A stretch of DNA of 64,000 nucleotides, taken from NCBI RefSeq assembly GCF_031157375.1, contig NZ_JAVIFV010000003.1, positions 124,001 to 188,000 on the forward strand, in the 5' to 3' direction. The notes under the pieces are model-generated. The model was not told where the DNA came from. It did no database searches and saw nothing but the letters and a program-made list of their open reading frames with translations. Positions 55,534 to 64,000 of this stretch are shown here, in pieces. The translations under genes and the position numbers were made by a program. The first letter of the stretch is position 1. Every line of letters starts with the position of its first letter. The DNA is from Sphingosinicella sp. LHD-64 (lineage in GTDB: Bacteria > Pseudomonadota > Alphaproteobacteria > Sphingomonadales > Sphingomonadaceae).

Positions 55534-56369
55534 TGCAGCTCGTCGTCAACTACACCACCGCCTACAGCTATACGGAGCCCGCCCGGCGGGTGATCCAGCT
55601 GCTGCGCGTCACACCGCAGAGCTTCGCCGGCCAGGCGGTGCTCGACTGGCGGATCGACGTCGATTGCGACGCCCAGCTGCGCGAGAGCCGCGACGGCTAC
55701 GGCAACATCATCCACATGCTCTACGTCGACCGGCCGGTGGATCACCTGCGGGTCGCGGTAACGGGCAAGGTGCTGACCGACGACAAGGCCGGTGTCGTCC
55801 ACGGCCTGACCCATGAGCTGCCGCAGCAGATCTTCCTGAGGCCGACGCCGCTCACGCAAGACGGGCCGGCCATCGCGGCGCTGTCGGAGCGGATCGCCGC
55901 ATCCGGAGGCAGCCCGCTCGAACGGCTGCACGGCCTGTCCGGGACGCTGTATGACACGCTGCGTTTCGACACCGAGGCCACGGCGGTCGACACCGTGGCC
56001 GAGCAGGCCTGCGCCGAGGGCCATGGCGTGTGCCAGGATTTCGCCCACATCTTCATCGCCGCCGCCCGCCGGCTCGGCATGCCCGCACGCTACGTTTCCG
56101 GCCATCTCTTCCGCCGCGACGGCGCGCACTATCAGGAAGCGGGCCATGCCTGGGCCGAGGCCTGGGTCGACGACCTCGGCTGGGTCGCGTTCGATCCGGT
56201 CAACGGCATCTGCATCGACGACGCCTATCTGCGCGTTGCTTGCGGACTCGACTATCGCGACGCGGCGCCGGTCGTCGGCGCACGTTCGGGTGGCGGCGGC
56301 GAGGATATGACCGTAAAAGTGCAGGTCAGCGATGCGTCGCAGCAGGCGCAGATGCAGATGCAGGCCTGA
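55533..56369 (+). CDS. Transglutaminase-like cysteine protease family protein (Anbu operon)
   Basis: A 278-residue protein. An N-terminal beta domain (LVVNYTTAYSYTEPARRVIQLLR) precedes the papain-like transglutaminase core, whose triad is the cysteine in AEGHGVCQDFAHIF, the histidine in EAGHAWAEAWV and the aspartate in VAFDPVNG. It probably hydrolyses or transfers peptide/isopeptide bonds. It overlaps the alpha-E gene stop and precedes anbu by 30 bp. Confidence 0.93.
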   Translation: MQLVVNYTTAYSYTEPARRVIQLLRVTPQSFAGQAVLDWRIDVDCDAQLRESRDGYGNIIHMLYVDRPVDHLRVAVTGKVLTDDKAGVVHGLTHELPQQIFLRPTPLTQDGPAIAALSERIAASGGSPLERLHGLSGTLYDTLRFDTEATAVDTVAEQACAEGHGVCQDFAHIFIAAARRLGMPARYVSGHLFRRDGAHYQEAGHAWAEAWVDDLGWVAFDPVNGICIDDAYLRVACGLDYRDAAPVVGARSGGGGEDMTVKVQVSDASQQAQMQMQA

Positions 56370-56399
56370 AACCAACCGCACGAGGAAATCGGGGGACGG

Positions 56400-57158
56400 A
56401 TGACCTACTGTCTTGGCATGCTGCTCGACGCCGGGCTGATCATGATCGCCGACACGCGCACCAATGCGGGGGTCGACGACATCTCCTCCTACCGCAAGCT
56501 ACACTGCCTCGCCGACGACAAGGACCGCTGCATCTACGCCGCCTCGGCCGGCAATCTCTCGACGACCCAGACCGTGCTCGGCCTGCTGCGCGAAGGCGTG
56601 CCGACCGGCGAGGATGAAAGCCTGATGCGCACGATCCACGAGCCGACCAGCATGTTCCGCGCGGCCCAGCTGGTCGGCGAGGCGGTGCAGATCGCCAACG
56701 AGACGGTCGGCAGGGCGCTCGCCTCGATCAAGATCAGCGGCGCCTCCTCGATCCTGCTCGGCGGACGGATCGGCAAGGGTCCGCCGTCGCTCTACCTGAT
56801 CTACTCCGCCGGCAACTTCATCGAATGCAAGCCGGACGTCCCCTTCTTCCAGATCGGCGAGACGAAGTATGGACGCCCGATCCTCGACCGCACGATCACG
56901 CCGTCGACCTCGCTCGCCGAGGCGATGAAAGTGGCTTTCCTCTCGTTCGACTCGTCGATCCGCTCCAACCTTGCGGTGGCGCGGCCGCTCGACCTCATCG
57001 TCATGCCGACCCGGGCCGGCGCCAAGCCGTTCACCCGCCGCATCGGCGTCGACGATCCCTATTTCGACGACCTCTCGGCACGCTGGGGCGACCTGCTGCA
57101 CGACGCGACTGCGGCGATCCCCGATCCGCCATTCATGGCCGAGCTGAACGGGCATTAG
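56400..57158 (+). CDS. anbu: Anbu proteasome-like peptidase
   Basis: A 252-residue Ntn-hydrolase of the Anbu (bacterial proteasome homologue) family. The predicted nucleophile is T2 after removal of M1 (MTYCLGMLLDAGLIMIADTR), with the aspartate in IADTRTN and the lysine in YRKLHCL as expected partners. Known Anbu assemblies form open helical rings rather than closed barrels. Its operon mates (ATP-grasp, alpha-E, transglutaminase-like) suggest a tagging or peptide-modification pathway whose product it degrades (inference from the family literature). Confidence 0.94.
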   Translation: MTYCLGMLLDAGLIMIADTRTNAGVDDISSYRKLHCLADDKDRCIYAASAGNLSTTQTVLGLLREGVPTGEDESLMRTIHEPTSMFRAAQLVGEAVQIANETVGRALASIKISGASSILLGGRIGKGPPSLYLIYSAGNFIECKPDVPFFQIGETKYGRPILDRTITPSTSLAEAMKVAFLSFDSSIRSNLAVARPLDLIVMPTRAGAKPFTRRIGVDDPYFDDLSARWGDLLHDATAAIPDPPFMAELNGH

Positions 57159-57162
57159 GGCG

Positions 57163-57519
57163 GTGGCGCACAGCGAAGCATTCGAGACCCTGCGCAAATA
57201 CGGGCTCGCCTTTCCGGAGGCGACGGAAGGTTTCCCCTGGGGCCACACCGCGCTCAAGGTGCGGAACAAGACGTTCGTCTGGCTCGACGAGACCGAGGGC
57301 AAGCTCAGCATGACCGCAAAGCTGCCGGTCAGCCGCGACTTCGCCCTTGTCTTCGACTTCGCCGAGCCGGCCGGCTACGGCCTCGGCCGTTCGGGCTGGA
57401 TCAGCTGCCGGTTCGCGGACGGCGAGACGCCCGACCTCGACCTCCTCAAGCGCTGGATCGCCGAAAGCTATCGCGCCGTCGCGCCGAAGAAGTTGGCGGC
57501 GACCCGGCCCGGCCAATGA
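57163..57519 (+). CDS. YjbR/MmcQ-family DNA-binding-like protein
   Basis: A 118-residue protein with the MmcQ/YjbR fold: LAFPEATEGFPWGHTALKVRNKTFVWLDE and the C-terminal LLKRWIAESYRAVAPKKLAA. These CyaY-like folds have a double-wing suggestive of DNA binding, with no proven function. It starts at GTG 57163, 4 bp after the anbu stop, so it is probably the last gene of the operon. Confidence 0.85.
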   Translation: MAHSEAFETLRKYGLAFPEATEGFPWGHTALKVRNKTFVWLDETEGKLSMTAKLPVSRDFALVFDFAEPAGYGLGRSGWISCRFADGETPDLDLLKRWIAESYRAVAPKKLAATRPGQ

Positions 57520-57527
57520 TCCCTATT

Positions 57528-57606
57528 CGTCATTCCGGCGAAAGCCGGAATCTCCCGTCCTTCAGGAGTGAGGAGGAAAGAGATTCCAGCTTTCGCTGGG
57601 ATGACG
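57528..57606. repeat. REPIN-like paired palindrome, copy C
   Basis: Arms CGTCATTCCGGCGAAAGCCG and AGCTTTCGCTGGGATGACG are inverse partners about 38 bp apart. It lies between convergent genes (YjbR and phytase), a frequent position for such elements. Same family as 50360 and 52519. Confidence 0.8.
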
Positions 57607-57610
57607 GGGT

Positions 57611-58663
57611 TTAAAGTCCCAGCGCCCGCCGGATCTCGCGCCAGTCGACGATCTTGTAGTTCTGCTGGCCCTGACCGTCGTCGGTGTCATGGACGCCGAT
57701 CGCGCCTTCCGGAAACGGTCCGATCGGACCGCTCCATGCGTCGACACCGTCTGTACTCGTCACCGAATCGATCGCGCCGCCCTCGATCGCGAAGCGACCG
57801 ACATAGTCGTAACCCTCAGCGGTGATGCGCCACACCGGATAGGTGCTGTCGCCCTGACTGGAGGCAATGAGATATTTCGCCCCGCGGTCGCGCATGATGG
57901 CGAGGCCCTCGACGTCGGCGGTCAGTCGTCGACCGTCTGCCATGGCGATCCGGGTGCCGGCCGTCTCGCCGGAAAGCGCAAAGCGCCAGATACCGACATC
58001 CTCCTCACCGACATAAAGCTGACCGGCCTCATCATCGGCAACGCAGCCTTCGGGCTGTGACCCGACGCGCATGGTGCGCTCAAGCGTTGCGCTCGGTCCG
58101 CCGGCGCCGGCCGTCACGCGATACTGACGCACTTCCCCTTCCTTGTTGTTGGGAATGAGGAAGAATGCCTCGCCAGCTCGCGCCATGCAGAAGCCGTAGG
58201 GTTCCCCCATGTCGGTCGCCGGGATGAAGCCATAGGGGCGCGTCTCGAGCGTGTCGGGATCGAGCAGATAGGTCATGATGCCGAAGCGTCGACGATCCGT
58301 GGCCGCGACGAGCACGTAATCGCGGCCGTCAACGACGAAGCCCGGACGAAGGTCGACATTGTTCATCGGCCCGTCGCCGAAGAATTGCCGGACGCTTCCG
58401 TCCATATCATGCACGTAGAGACCGTCGGACTTGTCCGTGCCGAATATCACCGCGCGGCTCGGGTCGCGCGGATCGGCCCAGAATGCCGGATCGTCCGCAT
58501 CGACAGCGGGGTCGGTGGTGACCACCGTCTCGACCGCCGCCGGCACGGGCCGCGCCGGATCGCCGCGGGCGGCGGAGCCTTGGGGGATCGCGACCTCCGT
58601 GGTGGTGGCACAGCCCGATAAAGCGAGCAGTGCGGCGACCGCAGTCGTTGCATGAAAACGCAT
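57611..58663 (-). CDS. Beta-propeller phytase, lipoprotein
   Basis: A 350-residue phytase of the Ca2+-dependent BPP type. The signal ends with lipobox LALSGC, so it is probably anchored to a membrane. Propeller motifs include DDPAFWADPRDPSRAVIFGTDK, NNVDLRPGF, QPEGCVADDEAGQLYVGEED and VEGLAIM, which bear calcium and phosphate ligands. It releases phosphate from phytate. ATG 58663 has GGGGG upstream. It follows its TonB receptor gene by about 10 bp, a pairing known in aquatic alphaproteobacteria. Confidence 0.92.
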   Translation of the reverse strand: MRFHATTAVAALLALSGCATTTEVAIPQGSAARGDPARPVPAAVETVVTTDPAVDADDPAFWADPRDPSRAVIFGTDKSDGLYVHDMDGSVRQFFGDGPMNNVDLRPGFVVDGRDYVLVAATDRRRFGIMTYLLDPDTLETRPYGFIPATDMGEPYGFCMARAGEAFFLIPNNKEGEVRQYRVTAGAGGPSATLERTMRVGSQPEGCVADDEAGQLYVGEEDVGIWRFALSGETAGTRIAMADGRRLTADVEGLAIMRDRGAKYLIASSQGDSTYPVWRITAEGYDYVGRFAIEGGAIDSVTSTDGVDAWSGPIGPFPEGAIGVHDTDDGQGQQNYKIVDWREIRRALGL

Positions 58664-58673
58664 CGACATCCCC

Positions 58674-61514
58674 CTAGAAATTCGCCCGGACGCCGAATTT
58701 GCCGGTCCAGCTATATTCCTCATACTGAAGAAGGCGCGGACGCCCCGGCCCGCGCTGGTAGGCCGTGTAAGGCTCGTCGAAGGCGTTCACCAGCTCCGCG
58801 AACACCTGGAAATTCCGGTTGATCCGGTAGCGGACGCTCGCATCGAACTGGAAATGGTCGCGCACGTAACGGTCCTCGTCAGGCTCGCCGCCGATCTCAT
58901 CCAGATAGCCTGCCCGATAGGTGCCCGCGAGCCGCAGGCTGATCGGTCCGCGTTCATAGCCCAATACGGCATTGAAGGTATGGCGCGACGCGCTGGGCAG
59001 AGGGATGGTTCGACCGGTCGTCAATTCGCCGTCCGCGAGGCGACCCTCGGCATCCGTATACGTGTAATTGAAGTTGACGAGCAGTCCGTTGAGCGGCGCC
59101 GGCAGGAAAGTCAGCGCCTGCTGATAGCTGAACTCGAAGCCGGTCACCTCGGCCCGTTCGCCGTTGATCGGGATCGTCGCCTCGTCCGCGAACACGCCAT
59201 TGAAGGTGATATCCTCGAAATTCGCCTCGACGATGAAATCGTCGATCGACTTGTAGAAGAATCCCGCCTGCACGACCGCATTGCGGGCGAAATAATATTC
59301 CGCCGACAGATCGAGGTTCCACGCACGATAGGGTCGCAATTCAGGGTTGCCGAACGTGCCTTCGCGATCGCCTTCGTCATTTTCCTCAATCAGGAAGCGG
59401 GGTGCGAGATTGCCGATATTCGGCCGCACGATGCTGCGATAGCCGCCAAGGCGCAGCAGCATGTCCCGCGCGGCCTGGTAACGGATGTTGATGCTGGGAA
59501 GCCAATCCGTGTACCTTCGGCGGAAGTTGAGCGGAGACACGAAGACTGTATCCTCCTCCAGCTCGACGCCGTCTCGGATCGCGCCCTCCTCGACGAGCTC
59601 CACGAAGTTGCCATTGATGTCGTTGCGCGTGTGCTCCATGCGCACCCCGGCCACCGCGCGCAGCGGGCCCGTGTCGAGCCTGCCAAGCAGATAGCCCGCA
59701 TAGATGTCTTCCGACACGGAGTAGTCGGCCACCGCGGATTCGAACGCTGTATCGATCGGGTTGAGCTCGAAACTGCCGCGATTGGCGTCGAAGAAGTCGC
59801 GCGCATCTCCGAAACTCGGCACCGGATCAATCACGGCCAGGCCGTAATTCTGTTGACCGAGCACGTCGGCCAGCGTGAAGTCGCCGTCGAACCCGTCGTA
59901 GAGGTCGAGTTCGAGGTCATAGTCCTTCTGACGCAGCCGCACCTTGCCGCCGAACTGGATGTCGAACGAGCCGGTGGCGAGCGGGATGTTGCGCGTGATG
60001 TCGGCGCGAACCGTCCACTCCTCGTCGGTGGAATCGCTGAGCGAGGTCAGGCTGAGCTCGTTGAACTCGAACTCGGCCGGATCCAGAAACGCCTCATTGC
60101 CTGCGTTGATCGTGTAACGCGGCAATACGGTGTCCGAATAATCGAACGTGACCGACAGATCGCCCGGATCCTCGAAGCTGCGCCGGAACTCGATCGGGTC
60201 GATCGAGCCATTCTCTCTCTCCGAAGCCCATGAATAGGCACCCGAGTAACGGAAGGTCCAGGGACCCGCCACCGTCTCGCCGCCCGTGGTCAGCGAGAGG
60301 ATGTTCTGGGCTTCGAAGCGATCCTTGAGGTCGCGCGTGACCTGGATCTCGCCATCGTCGGACAGGAACGTTGCCGTGTTGCTGTCGCCGCTCGACGGAT
60401 CTTCGTCCATCTCGAAGATCAGGCGTCGACGATATTCCTGATCCTCGAAGCGGCTGTAGAGCCCGCGCGCGTAGAGCGTGGTCGTGCTGCTCGGCCGCCA
60501 GTCGAGCGACAGGGTGCCGCCGATACGCTGGCGGGTGACGTCATAGTCGCGATATTCGAGCGTATCGGCGAAGACGATACCGTCATCCGTCTCCCCCCAG
60601 CCATCCATTTCGACATTGTCGGTCGCGAAGCGCCGCCGATAGTAGGAAAAGCCACCTGCAATGCCGAAATTGTCGGTGAGCCGCGTGGAGAAATCGACGC
60701 TGCCCTTGGGGGAGAGACGATCGGTAAGGTCGTTGTAGGTCCCTTCAAGAGACAGTGCGAGCAGCCCGCGCTGACGATCGAAGGCACTGGTTGTGTTGAT
60801 CTCGATCGACGCGCCGATCGTATCCGCGTCCATATCGGGTGTAAGCGATTTGCGGATCTCGATCGACTCGATCAGCTCGGTCGGGATCACGTCGAGCGCG
60901 ACTGAGCGGACGTCTGCTTCAGGGGCCGGGACGCGATTGCCATTGATCGATGCGGCATTGAGATTTGGATCCAGGCCGCGCACCGAGACGAAACGGCCCT
61001 CGCCCTGGTCATTGAGAATGTTGACCCCCGGCGCGCGGCGCAGCGCCTCGGCGACATTCTGATCGGGAAACTGGCCGATCGCGTCGCGGGTGAGGACGGT
61101 ATCGACCGTGTCGGAAGCCCGCTGCCGGGCCAGCGAGCTCGAGAGATTGGCGCGCTGGCCGATGACGAGAATCGAAGCGCCTTCGATCGCCCCCAATTCG
61201 ACGCTGGTCGTGACCGTGCCGGCTTCCGGCACCGCAATCGACTGTGTGACCTCCTCCGCGCCCGTATAGCGGGTGCGCATCGTGTAGGTCCCGGGGGGCA
61301 CGTCGGCGAAGCGAAAGGTGCCGTCGGAGGCGGCCTGGGTAGTCCGGCCGAGCTCGACGAGGATGATCTCGGCGCCTTGCAGCGCGCGCGTTCCTGAGCT
61401 GTCGACAACGGTCCCCGCGATCGTCTGCGCGAATGCCGTGCCCGGCAGCGCGACTGTGACCAGCATGGCCGCGATCATCCGGCTGCGCGCCGACAGCCTG
61501 CCCATCTTTCTCAT
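58674..61514 (-). CDS. TonB-dependent receptor with N-terminal carboxypeptidase-like domain, paired with phytase
   Basis: A 946-residue receptor. A signal peptide (ending ALPGTAFAQ) precedes a CarboxypepD_reg-like domain (TIAGTVVDSSGTRALQGAEI, about 30-110). The plug contains FPDQNVAEALRRAPGVNI, RFVSVRGLDPNLNAASINGN and SIEIRKSLTPDMDADTIG, and the barrel ends in WTGKFGVRANF with terminal Phe. It is co-transcribed with the phytase, so phytate, inositol phosphates or their metal complexes are likely cargo (inference). Confidence 0.93.
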   Translation of the reverse strand: MRKMGRLSARSRMIAAMLVTVALPGTAFAQTIAGTVVDSSGTRALQGAEIILVELGRTTQAASDGTFRFADVPPGTYTMRTRYTGAEEVTQSIAVPEAGTVTTSVELGAIEGASILVIGQRANLSSSLARQRASDTVDTVLTRDAIGQFPDQNVAEALRRAPGVNILNDQGEGRFVSVRGLDPNLNAASINGNRVPAPEADVRSVALDVIPTELIESIEIRKSLTPDMDADTIGASIEINTTSAFDRQRGLLALSLEGTYNDLTDRLSPKGSVDFSTRLTDNFGIAGGFSYYRRRFATDNVEMDGWGETDDGIVFADTLEYRDYDVTRQRIGGTLSLDWRPSSTTTLYARGLYSRFEDQEYRRRLIFEMDEDPSSGDSNTATFLSDDGEIQVTRDLKDRFEAQNILSLTTGGETVAGPWTFRYSGAYSWASERENGSIDPIEFRRSFEDPGDLSVTFDYSDTVLPRYTINAGNEAFLDPAEFEFNELSLTSLSDSTDEEWTVRADITRNIPLATGSFDIQFGGKVRLRQKDYDLELDLYDGFDGDFTLADVLGQQNYGLAVIDPVPSFGDARDFFDANRGSFELNPIDTAFESAVADYSVSEDIYAGYLLGRLDTGPLRAVAGVRMEHTRNDINGNFVELVEEGAIRDGVELEEDTVFVSPLNFRRRYTDWLPSINIRYQAARDMLLRLGGYRSIVRPNIGNLAPRFLIEENDEGDREGTFGNPELRPYRAWNLDLSAEYYFARNAVVQAGFFYKSIDDFIVEANFEDITFNGVFADEATIPINGERAEVTGFEFSYQQALTFLPAPLNGLLVNFNYTYTDAEGRLADGELTTGRTIPLPSASRHTFNAVLGYERGPISLRLAGTYRAGYLDEIGGEPDEDRYVRDHFQFDASVRYRINRNFQVFAELVNAFDEPYTAYQRGPGRPRLLQYEEYSWTGKFGVRANF

Positions 61515-61661
61515 GTCCGGAAAACCCCCTGATGATGCGCCGAGTCGTCGGCTTGTGGGGCTCGCTATGGCGAGTCAGCATGGCAGGCAGGCTACGTTTC
61601 GCGAACGTTTCAATGACGATTGGAAGTCAGTTTTACGACCGGAGAGACGGGTGTGAATTTC

Positions 61662-63221
61662 TCACATCGTTTCGGCCCATGCAGGCGCCAGCGCCGCCTC
61701 GGCCGCGACCCGCCCGGTCTGGACGGCCCCGTTCATGTAGCCGGGCCAGGCGTCCGACAGCCATTCGCCGGCGAAGAACAACGGGTCCGCGCCGCTGGCG
61801 CGGACCCGTTGTTCTTCCTCCACCGTCATCAAACTTCCGAAGCGGGTGATCTGGCCAGGCCGGAAGTTGATATAGGCGCCTTTGGTCAGCGGATCGTCGC
61901 ACCAGCGGGTGCGGCGGACGATGCCGATGGGCTGCGGCAGCGCCGGGATGGCGCGGCGCGCGGCATCGCTGAAGCGGGCGGCGAGGTCCGCAGTGTTCGA
62001 CGCCGCGGCGGCTGCGACCTGATCGCCGCCGAGAAAGTAGCAGATCGCGCCGGCGCCCTGCCCTTCGGCCGGCGCGAACGAGGCGGCGTCCCAGCCGGCG
62101 GCGAACGGCTGTCCCGCCCAGAGCGCGCCGCCATAGCCAAGCGAGTCGCGCCACGGCTGCGTCTCGTATCCGACCACCAGCTTCTCGTTGCGGCCAAGCT
62201 CGATCTCACCGATCAGGTCGCGCCACAGCGGCGGCAGCGGCCCGTCGATCTCCACCTCGCGGATCAGCGGCGCCGGAAGCGCGAGGATCACCCGGTCGGC
62301 GCGCACCTCCTCGCCGTCGGCAAAGGCGAGACGGACCTCCGGCCCGCTCACGTCGAGCCGGGTCAGGCGCCTGTTGAGGCGGATCGCGCCTTCGTACAGG
62401 CGGCCGAGCGCGCCGGCGATCTGATCCGACCCGCCCGAGATGACGTAGCGCTCGTCGGACAGGCTGACCCGGGTGACCCGCGCGCCGTCGACGGTGGGCA
62501 GGTTGAACAGCAGCTCCAGCGCGGAGGCGTCGCGCGGCTCGGCGCCATATTCGGTGCGAATGCCCGCCTCGATCGCGTCGCGGGCATCGCCGGCGGGCAG
62601 TTCGCGGCGATCGAGATAGTCGGCGACGGACATCGCATCGATCTCGCGCGCGACCGCCTCATAGTCCCGGTCGAGCCGATCCGAATCCCGTGTGATCTCG
62701 GCGGCGATGCCGCGTAATGCACGGGCGAGATCCGCCTCTTCGACAGGCGCGCTGTCGCGGCCGATCTGCACTTCATGCGTCGGACCGAACGCCTTGCGGT
62801 CGACCATCCGGATGCCAAACCGGCGGATGAGGCGGATCATGTCGGCATGGTCGCTGTTCACCAGCTGCCCGCCCTCGTCGAACGCATAATCCGGCGCGAA
62901 CACGCCCCGCACGCTGCGCGTCCGCCCGCCGACCGCACCGCGCGCTTCATGGAGCGTTGCCGCGACACCGCGCGACGCCAGCGTGTCGAGTGCACTGAGG
63001 CCAGCCAGCCCGCCACCGACGATCGCGATGCGTGGCGGCGTCTGCCCGAAGGCCGGCGCGCGCGGCAGCAGCAGCGCGCCGGCGCCACCCGCGAGCCCGG
63101 CCAGCACCCGGCGGCGCGTGATCCCGTCGCCGCCTAGCCGCGCCAGCGCCTCGCCATTCGCCTTTAGGTTCATCGCCCGCGCCCGATCGAGCGCCCGCCA
63201 GATGCCGACTCCCTTGCTCAT
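61662..63221 (-). CDS. Tat-exported FAD-dependent amine oxidase
   Basis: A 519-residue flavoprotein of the flavin monoamine oxidase family. After a basic N-terminus a twin-arginine signal (ITRRRVLAGLAGGAGALLLP) precedes the FAD motif IAIVGGGLAGLSALDTLA and GGRTRSV. The C-terminal FAD stretch FFAGEWLSDAWPGYMNGAVQTGRVAAE is the family end. ATG 63221 is fixed by GGAGAAGGG 4 bp upstream. It would oxidise an amine in the periplasm. The substrate is unknown and its neighbours give no hint. Confidence 0.88.
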   Translation of the reverse strand: MSKGVGIWRALDRARAMNLKANGEALARLGGDGITRRRVLAGLAGGAGALLLPRAPAFGQTPPRIAIVGGGLAGLSALDTLASRGVAATLHEARGAVGGRTRSVRGVFAPDYAFDEGGQLVNSDHADMIRLIRRFGIRMVDRKAFGPTHEVQIGRDSAPVEEADLARALRGIAAEITRDSDRLDRDYEAVAREIDAMSVADYLDRRELPAGDARDAIEAGIRTEYGAEPRDASALELLFNLPTVDGARVTRVSLSDERYVISGGSDQIAGALGRLYEGAIRLNRRLTRLDVSGPEVRLAFADGEEVRADRVILALPAPLIREVEIDGPLPPLWRDLIGEIELGRNEKLVVGYETQPWRDSLGYGGALWAGQPFAAGWDAASFAPAEGQGAGAICYFLGGDQVAAAAASNTADLAARFSDAARRAIPALPQPIGIVRRTRWCDDPLTKGAYINFRPGQITRFGSLMTVEEEQRVRASGADPLFFAGEWLSDAWPGYMNGAVQTGRVAAEAALAPAWAETM

Positions 63222-63403
63222 TTGCCCTTCTCCCCCAAAAGAAGCTTTGACAACCACGTTAGTAGAGAAACTCTAGACTCGTGTTTCGACATGCCCTAAA
63301 AGCGGCGTCCGCTGGAGGGCCGGAGGGGGGCCACTTGTGCCCGAAACGGCGCCGTGCCAGCGAATGAACTGGTTCTCCTCGCAACTGGTAAAGGAATACG
63401 AAC

Positions 63404-63664
63404 GTGAAGAAGATTGCTATTGCTCTCGTCGCTGTGTCGACCCTCGGCCTCGCCGCTTGCGGCGGTGAGACCACCCCGACCACCAACGAGGTCGTTGCCA
63501 ACACCCTCGACGCCGCCAACGAAGCCGTTGCGGACCTTGAGAATGCGGCTGACGCTGCGGTTGCCGACATCGGCAACGCGACCAGCGATCTGACCAATGC
63601 GGCCGACGCTGCCGGCGACTCGGTTGCCAACGTCGCCGACGCGGCCGGCAACGAGCTGAACTAA
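63404..63664 (+). CDS. Small Ala/Asn/Asp-rich lipoprotein
   Basis: An 86-residue protein with lipoprotein signal MKKIAIALVAVSTLGLAAC (lipobox LAAC, Cys19) and a mature part made of repeated NAADAA/ANEAVADL units, a probable helix resembling the Lpp coiled coil in composition. AAGGA lies upstream and a strong terminator follows, so it is monocistronic and may be abundant (inference). I do not recognise a named family. Confidence 0.85.
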   Translation: MKKIAIALVAVSTLGLAACGGETTPTTNEVVANTLDAANEAVADLENAADAAVADIGNATSDLTNAADAAGDSVANVADAAGNELN

Positions 63665-63686
63665 GCAAAGCTTCACAGCATTGCGG

Positions 63687-63727
63687 AAGGGCTGCGTGCC
63701 GGATTGGCGCGCAGCCCTTTTTCTTTG
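63687..63727 (+). terminator. Rho-independent terminator of the small lipoprotein gene
   Basis: A 9-bp stem AGGGCTGCG (63688-63696) against CGCAGCCCT (63710-63718), extended by GCC/GGC, is followed by TTTTT and CTTT. It begins 23 bp after the lipoprotein stop. Confidence 0.88.
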
Positions 63728-63788
63728 CCCGCGTCTCGCGTTAGACAACCGGCTTTGCGATTCTAAGCCGATTCTGGGAGGATGCGGG

Positions 63789-64000
63789 ATGAGACTGACG
63801 CTGAAGCTGGCCGGACTGGGCCTGGCGCTGACGCTCGGCGCGTGCGGCGGCGGCAACGACAATAGCGGCGGCCTGACCCGCGAAGAGGAGCGCCAGCTCG
63901 ACAATGCCGCGGCGATGCTGGAGGACAATGTCTTCGACGCGTCCGCCGACAGCCTGGTCGCCAACGAGGCGGATCTCGGCGCGGCCGAGGACGGCGCGGT
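63789..64000 (+). CDS. Hypothetical lipoprotein (3' end outside the window)
   Basis: The first 70 codons of a protein with lipoprotein signal ending LTLGAC (Cys19) and a polar, acidic mature start (GGGNDNSGGLTREEERQLDN). GGGAGG lies 9 bp upstream. The rest runs off the window. It resembles short sphingomonad lipoproteins of unknown role. Confidence 0.75.
   Translation, partial: MRLTLKLAGLGLALTLGACGGGNDNSGGLTREEERQLDNAAAMLEDNVFDASADSLVANEADLGAAEDGA

Noticed and set aside
63296-63964. A 222-codon minus-strand frame
   Set aside because: It runs antisense to two lipoprotein genes with good ribosome sites and across a terminator.

Overview
The window is GC-rich, gene-dense chromosomal DNA from an alphaproteobacterium, most likely a sphingomonad. 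The evidence is three TonB-dependent receptors of sphingomonad style, a CtrA master regulator with its TTAA-N7-TTAA box, a GapR-type DUF2312 protein, an Anbu operon, and short palindromic repeats of the kind scattered through sphingomonad genomes. There is no phage, plasmid, rRNA operon or CRISPR array. Three tRNAs are present: Tyr, Gly and Thr.

Layout. 1-7522: a truncated TonB receptor in an operon with dctA, divergent from dctB-dctD, with paired palindromic operators between them. 7541-9788: a small secreted protein, then a metallo-beta-lactamase divergent from an AmpR-type regulator. 9789-10571: a repeat-rich, mostly non-coding stretch. 10572-13933: DNA glycosylase, ferredoxin, RNA methyltransferase, M28 peptidase. 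14065-17561: tRNA-Tyr, acyltransferase, small cytochrome c, trimeric autotransporter. 17683-20988: yjcH-actP-nhaA (acetate uptake plus Na+/H+ exchange). 21082-25221: an exported Mn-type superoxide dismutase, a methyltransferase and a His-rich znuD-like receptor with a MerC-like protein; two related dyads precede the dismutase and the receptor. 25333-29463: tRNAs, EamA transporter, threonine aldolase, two PilZ proteins, two very small proteins, a thioesterase. 29460-35977: peptidases, a thioesterase and a hydrolase. 35964-39744: serS, ruvA, ruvC, yebC, a YbjQ protein and GapR. 39835-44668: pyruvate kinase, a fatty-acid oxidation enzyme, GST, ASCH protein. 44715-48307: pdhC and lpdA, separated and flanked by two small nuclease genes, each bracketed by its own inverted repeats. 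48501-53024: stress and repair functions, arfB, a pseudouridine synthase, ctrA, MAPEG. 53147-57519: the Anbu operon (ATP-grasp, alpha-E, transglutaminase-like, Anbu) and a YjbR protein. 57611-63221: phytase with its TonB receptor, and a Tat-exported amine oxidase. 63404-64000: two small lipoproteins, the second cut by the window edge.

Most worth a second look: (i) the AmpR-linked metallo-beta-lactamase, whose first zinc motif is E-x-H-x-D-H rather than H-x-H-x-D-H, as in the B3-E variants; (ii) two repeat-bracketed nuclease cassettes (DUF559 and a frameshifted GIY-YIG) around lpdA, with three gene-less repeat pairs elsewhere that resemble non-autonomous relatives of the GIY-YIG cassette; (iii) a DctD whose sigma-54 contact loop departs from GAFTGA; (iv) shared dyads suggesting that zinc uptake and an exported Mn-type dismutase are co-regulated.
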